From NCBI GenBank assembly GCA_013141415.1, contig JABFQY010000005.1:62001-126000 (forward strand): a DNA stretch of 64,000 nt, read 5' to 3'. Both the position numbers and the translations under genes were made by a program. This document shows, in pieces, positions 61,094-64,000 of the stretch; position 1 is the first letter of the stretch, and each line of letters opens with the position of its first letter. Source of the stretch: Kiritimatiellaceae bacterium. Its GTDB lineage: Bacteria > Verrucomicrobiota > Kiritimatiellia > Kiritimatiellales > Tichowtungiaceae. A model generated the notes under the pieces. The model did not search any database and was not told where the DNA came from. It saw nothing but the letters and a program-made list of their open reading frames with translations.

Positions 61094-61117
61094 TCTGGTT
61101 CCAAACGTTGGAAGAAC

Positions 61118-61143
61118 GCGCTCCGGAATTCCGGGGCGCTTTT

Positions 61144-61145
<2 letters not shown>
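61118..61145 (+). terminator. Terminator after the lectin-fold gene
   Basis: GCGCTCCGG-AATT-CCGGGGCGC then TTTTTT. It overlaps the glnS stop on the opposite strand. Confidence 0.85.
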
Positions 61146-62787
<1,642 letters not shown>

Positions 62788-62882
62788 AGTAATTCCTTAA
62801 AGGCAGTTATTTTTCTGCCCGATTTGACGCCGAATGGCAATCCTTTGCATGGAATATCGGACAGACCGTCCGGTTTTTAAAG

Positions 62883-62911
62883 TTGACTTATAAGGTGCTA
62901 ATTAATTAAAA
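62883..62911 (+). promoter_or_regulatory. Probable promoter of the Rrf2-cysK operon
   Basis: TTGACT (62883-62888), 17-bp spacer, TTAAAA (62906-62911), about 50 bp before the Rrf2 ATG. A small GTCCG hairpin with a T-run lies at 62858-62878 upstream. Consensus-based. Confidence 0.4.
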
Positions 62912-62958
62912 CCCGTAAATCTGATAATGATTTGTTAGTTTAACTCGGAGGGTGGATT

Positions 62959-63402
62959 ATGAAAATGTCAACCAAGGGTCGGTACGCGGTTCGTATTTTG
63001 CTCGGTATCGCCCGCTATCAGAAAAACGGGCCGGTTTCCAAAAAGATTGTTGCTGCGGAGGAATGCATCTCTGCCGACTATATTGAACAGATCATCGTTC
63101 CTCTCAAAAACGAAGGACTGGTGATTGGTCTGCGCGGCGTCAAAGGCGGGTTCGTGCTCGCCAAAGACCCTGCCAAAATCACGGTGTATGACATTCTCCG
63201 CGCTTCCGAAGGCGAAATGTCGCTGGTGGACTGCGCCCGTAATGACTGTAAAGGTCGTGACAAAAACCTTTGCGTAACCCGTCCGGTTTGGGAAGGTGCC
63301 TCACAGGTTCTTGAAGCCTATTTCTCAAAAATCACGCTCAAAGACCTGCTCAACAAAGAAGCGGATCTAATGAAAAACCGCGCCGCCAGTTACAGCATCT
63401 AA
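62959..63402 (+). CDS. Rrf2-family transcriptional regulator (IscR/CymR type)
   Basis: A 147-aa regulator with an N-terminal winged helix (about 1-80: STKGRYAVRILLGIARYQ, ISADYIEQIIVPLKNEGL, GVKGGFVLAKDP) and a C-terminal dimerisation helix. Three cysteines (DCARNDCKGRDKNLC) are spaced as in Fe-S-binding members. Position 15 bp before cysK recalls CymR, which controls cysteine genes with CysK. GGAGG precedes the ATG. Fe-S sensor or CymR-like role cannot be separated from sequence alone. Confidence 0.88.
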   Translation: MKMSTKGRYAVRILLGIARYQKNGPVSKKIVAAEECISADYIEQIIVPLKNEGLVIGLRGVKGGFVLAKDPAKITVYDILRASEGEMSLVDCARNDCKGRDKNLCVTRPVWEGASQVLEAYFSKITLKDLLNKEADLMKNRAASYSI

Positions 63403-63417
63403 GCGAGGAATTTTAAA

Positions 63418-64000
63418 ATGAAAATTTACGACAGCATAACGCAGACCATCGGCGGAACGCCGCTAATTCGGTTGAACCGTCTTGCCGCAGGACTCAAGGC
63501 AACCGTGGCGGTAAAACTGGAATCACGCAATCCGCTTGGCAGCGTCAAAGACCGTATCGGTATTGCGATGATCGAAGCGGCGGAAAAAAACGGTGATCTG
63601 AAACCCGGAGCAACCATCGTTGAGCCGACCAGCGGCAACACCGGCATCGCGCTGGCCTTCGCCGCCGCCGCCAAAGGCTACAAACTGATTCTCACCATGC
63701 CGGAAACCATGAGCATCGAGCGGCGCAAACTGCTCGCCGCGCTTGGCGCGGAGTTGATTCTCACGCCCGGCTCAGAAGGTATGCCGGGAGCGATCAAAAA
63801 AGCGGAAGCGCTGGTCGGAACACTGCCAGACGCATACATGCCGCAGCAGTTTGACAACGCCGCCAATCCCGAAATCCATCGCCAGACTACAGCGGTTGAA
63901 ATCTGGAACGACACCGACGGCTCCGTTGATCTGTTCGTCGCGGGAGTCGGAACCGGCGGAACGCTCACCGGTGTCGGCAGTGCGCTCAAGAAGCGCAAAG
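63418..64000 (+). CDS. cysK: Cysteine synthase, 3' end beyond window
   Basis: O-acetylserine sulfhydrylase, PLP fold-type II. 194 residues are visible from the ATG at 63418 (behind GAGGAATTTTAAA). The PLP lysine is in [11 protein letters not shown] (about 35-45), the substrate loop in [12 protein letters not shown], and the glycine-rich phosphate loop in [12 protein letters not shown]. The Rrf2 regulator gene lies 15 bp upstream, consistent with co-regulation of cysteine synthesis. Confidence 0.93.
   Translation, partial: MKIYDSITQTIGGTPLIRLNRLAAGLKATVAVKLESRNPLGSVKDRIGIAMIEAAEKNGDLKPGATIVEPTSGNTGIALAFAAAAKGYKLILTMPETMSIERRKLLAALGAELILTPGSEGMPGAIKKAEALVGTLPDAYMPQQFDNAANPEIHRQTTAVEIWNDTDGSVDLFVAGVGTGGTLTGVGSALKKRK

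Noticed and set aside
62788-62958. T-box or other riboswitch upstream of the Rrf2-cysK genes
   Set aside because: Only a short GTCCG hairpin and promoter-like boxes are visible; no conserved T-box or S-box elements were found.

Overview
The window reads as a chromosome segment of a GC-rich member of the PVC superphylum, most likely Kiritimatiellota or a related Verrucomicrobiota lineage. The clues are two PEP-CTERM exported proteins, a secreted multidomain protein with a thrombospondin-3-like calcium segment, a four-helix-bundle (S23/IVS) gene, many structured intergenic repeats, and ordinary housekeeping genes with Shine-Dalgarno sites. This assignment is an inference from gene style, not from a marker tree. 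No rRNA or tRNA gene, CRISPR array or transposase was recognised.

Layout. 1-9.1 kb: partial glycogen debranching enzyme, rlmD, CE7 esterase, nitroreductase, CpXC protein, a YfgM-like TPR protein, aroK, a small basic protein, a thioesterase, an Lrp/aminotransferase pair and a RelE/ParE-type toxin-antitoxin module. 9.2-11.2 kb: a secreted protein and two small unknown genes. 11.7-24.2 kb: purH, a phosphohexomutase, SDR and Gfo/Idh oxidoreductases, a broken BRO-type gene, purL-pabBC-purQ with translational overlaps, and ilvC. 24.2-31.8 kb: a lipoprotein, rpsO, pnp, a large AddB-like nuclease and kdsD. 31.8-36.3 kb: a TPR-ExbB-ExbD-TonB-like operon. 36.5-46.6 kb: aldo/keto reductase, crcB, a membrane-anchored Mrr-like nuclease, uvrA, exported and membrane proteins, a Nudix hydrolase and dgt. 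46.8-58.2 kb: prmC, then a DeoR-headed operon with a complete 2-oxoacid dehydrogenase complex (E2, E3, fused E1), a PHP protein, an SDR and a sorbose-1-phosphate-reductase-like enzyme. 58.2-64 kb: an RlmA-like methyltransferase, dinB, a lectin-fold PEP-CTERM protein, glnS, an Rrf2 regulator and partial cysK.

The most unusual signal is a set of GC-rich inverted-repeat (palindromic) elements lying inside conserved genes without breaking their frames. One family has arms of about 27 bp that read as NVDATPSSR, RRRDALVA, RDEGVAST or ATRASRLR. It occurs twice in prmC, three times in the AddB-like gene and once between genes. A second family (GTAGGACAGGCTTCCAGCC type) sits in the AddB-like gene, in diverged form in pabBC, and at the purQ stop codon. 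pabBC carries three further palindromes. The E2 and E3 linkers and an RlmA-like enzyme contain related low-complexity repeats. Other repeats supply or abut stop codons (purQ, the AddB-like gene, dinB), and the four-helix-bundle gene is bounded by inverted repeats that include its start and stop codons. This resembles the palindromic elements described in Rickettsia proteins, but with different sequences and in a different lineage.

Functionally the window mixes purine, folate, branched-chain amino acid and cysteine biosynthesis, translation and RNA decay, DNA repair, envelope energisation and sugar-phosphate metabolism. The DeoR operon looks like a route that oxidises a sugar or polyol phosphate and ends in an acyl-CoA-forming complex; its substrate cannot be read from sequence.
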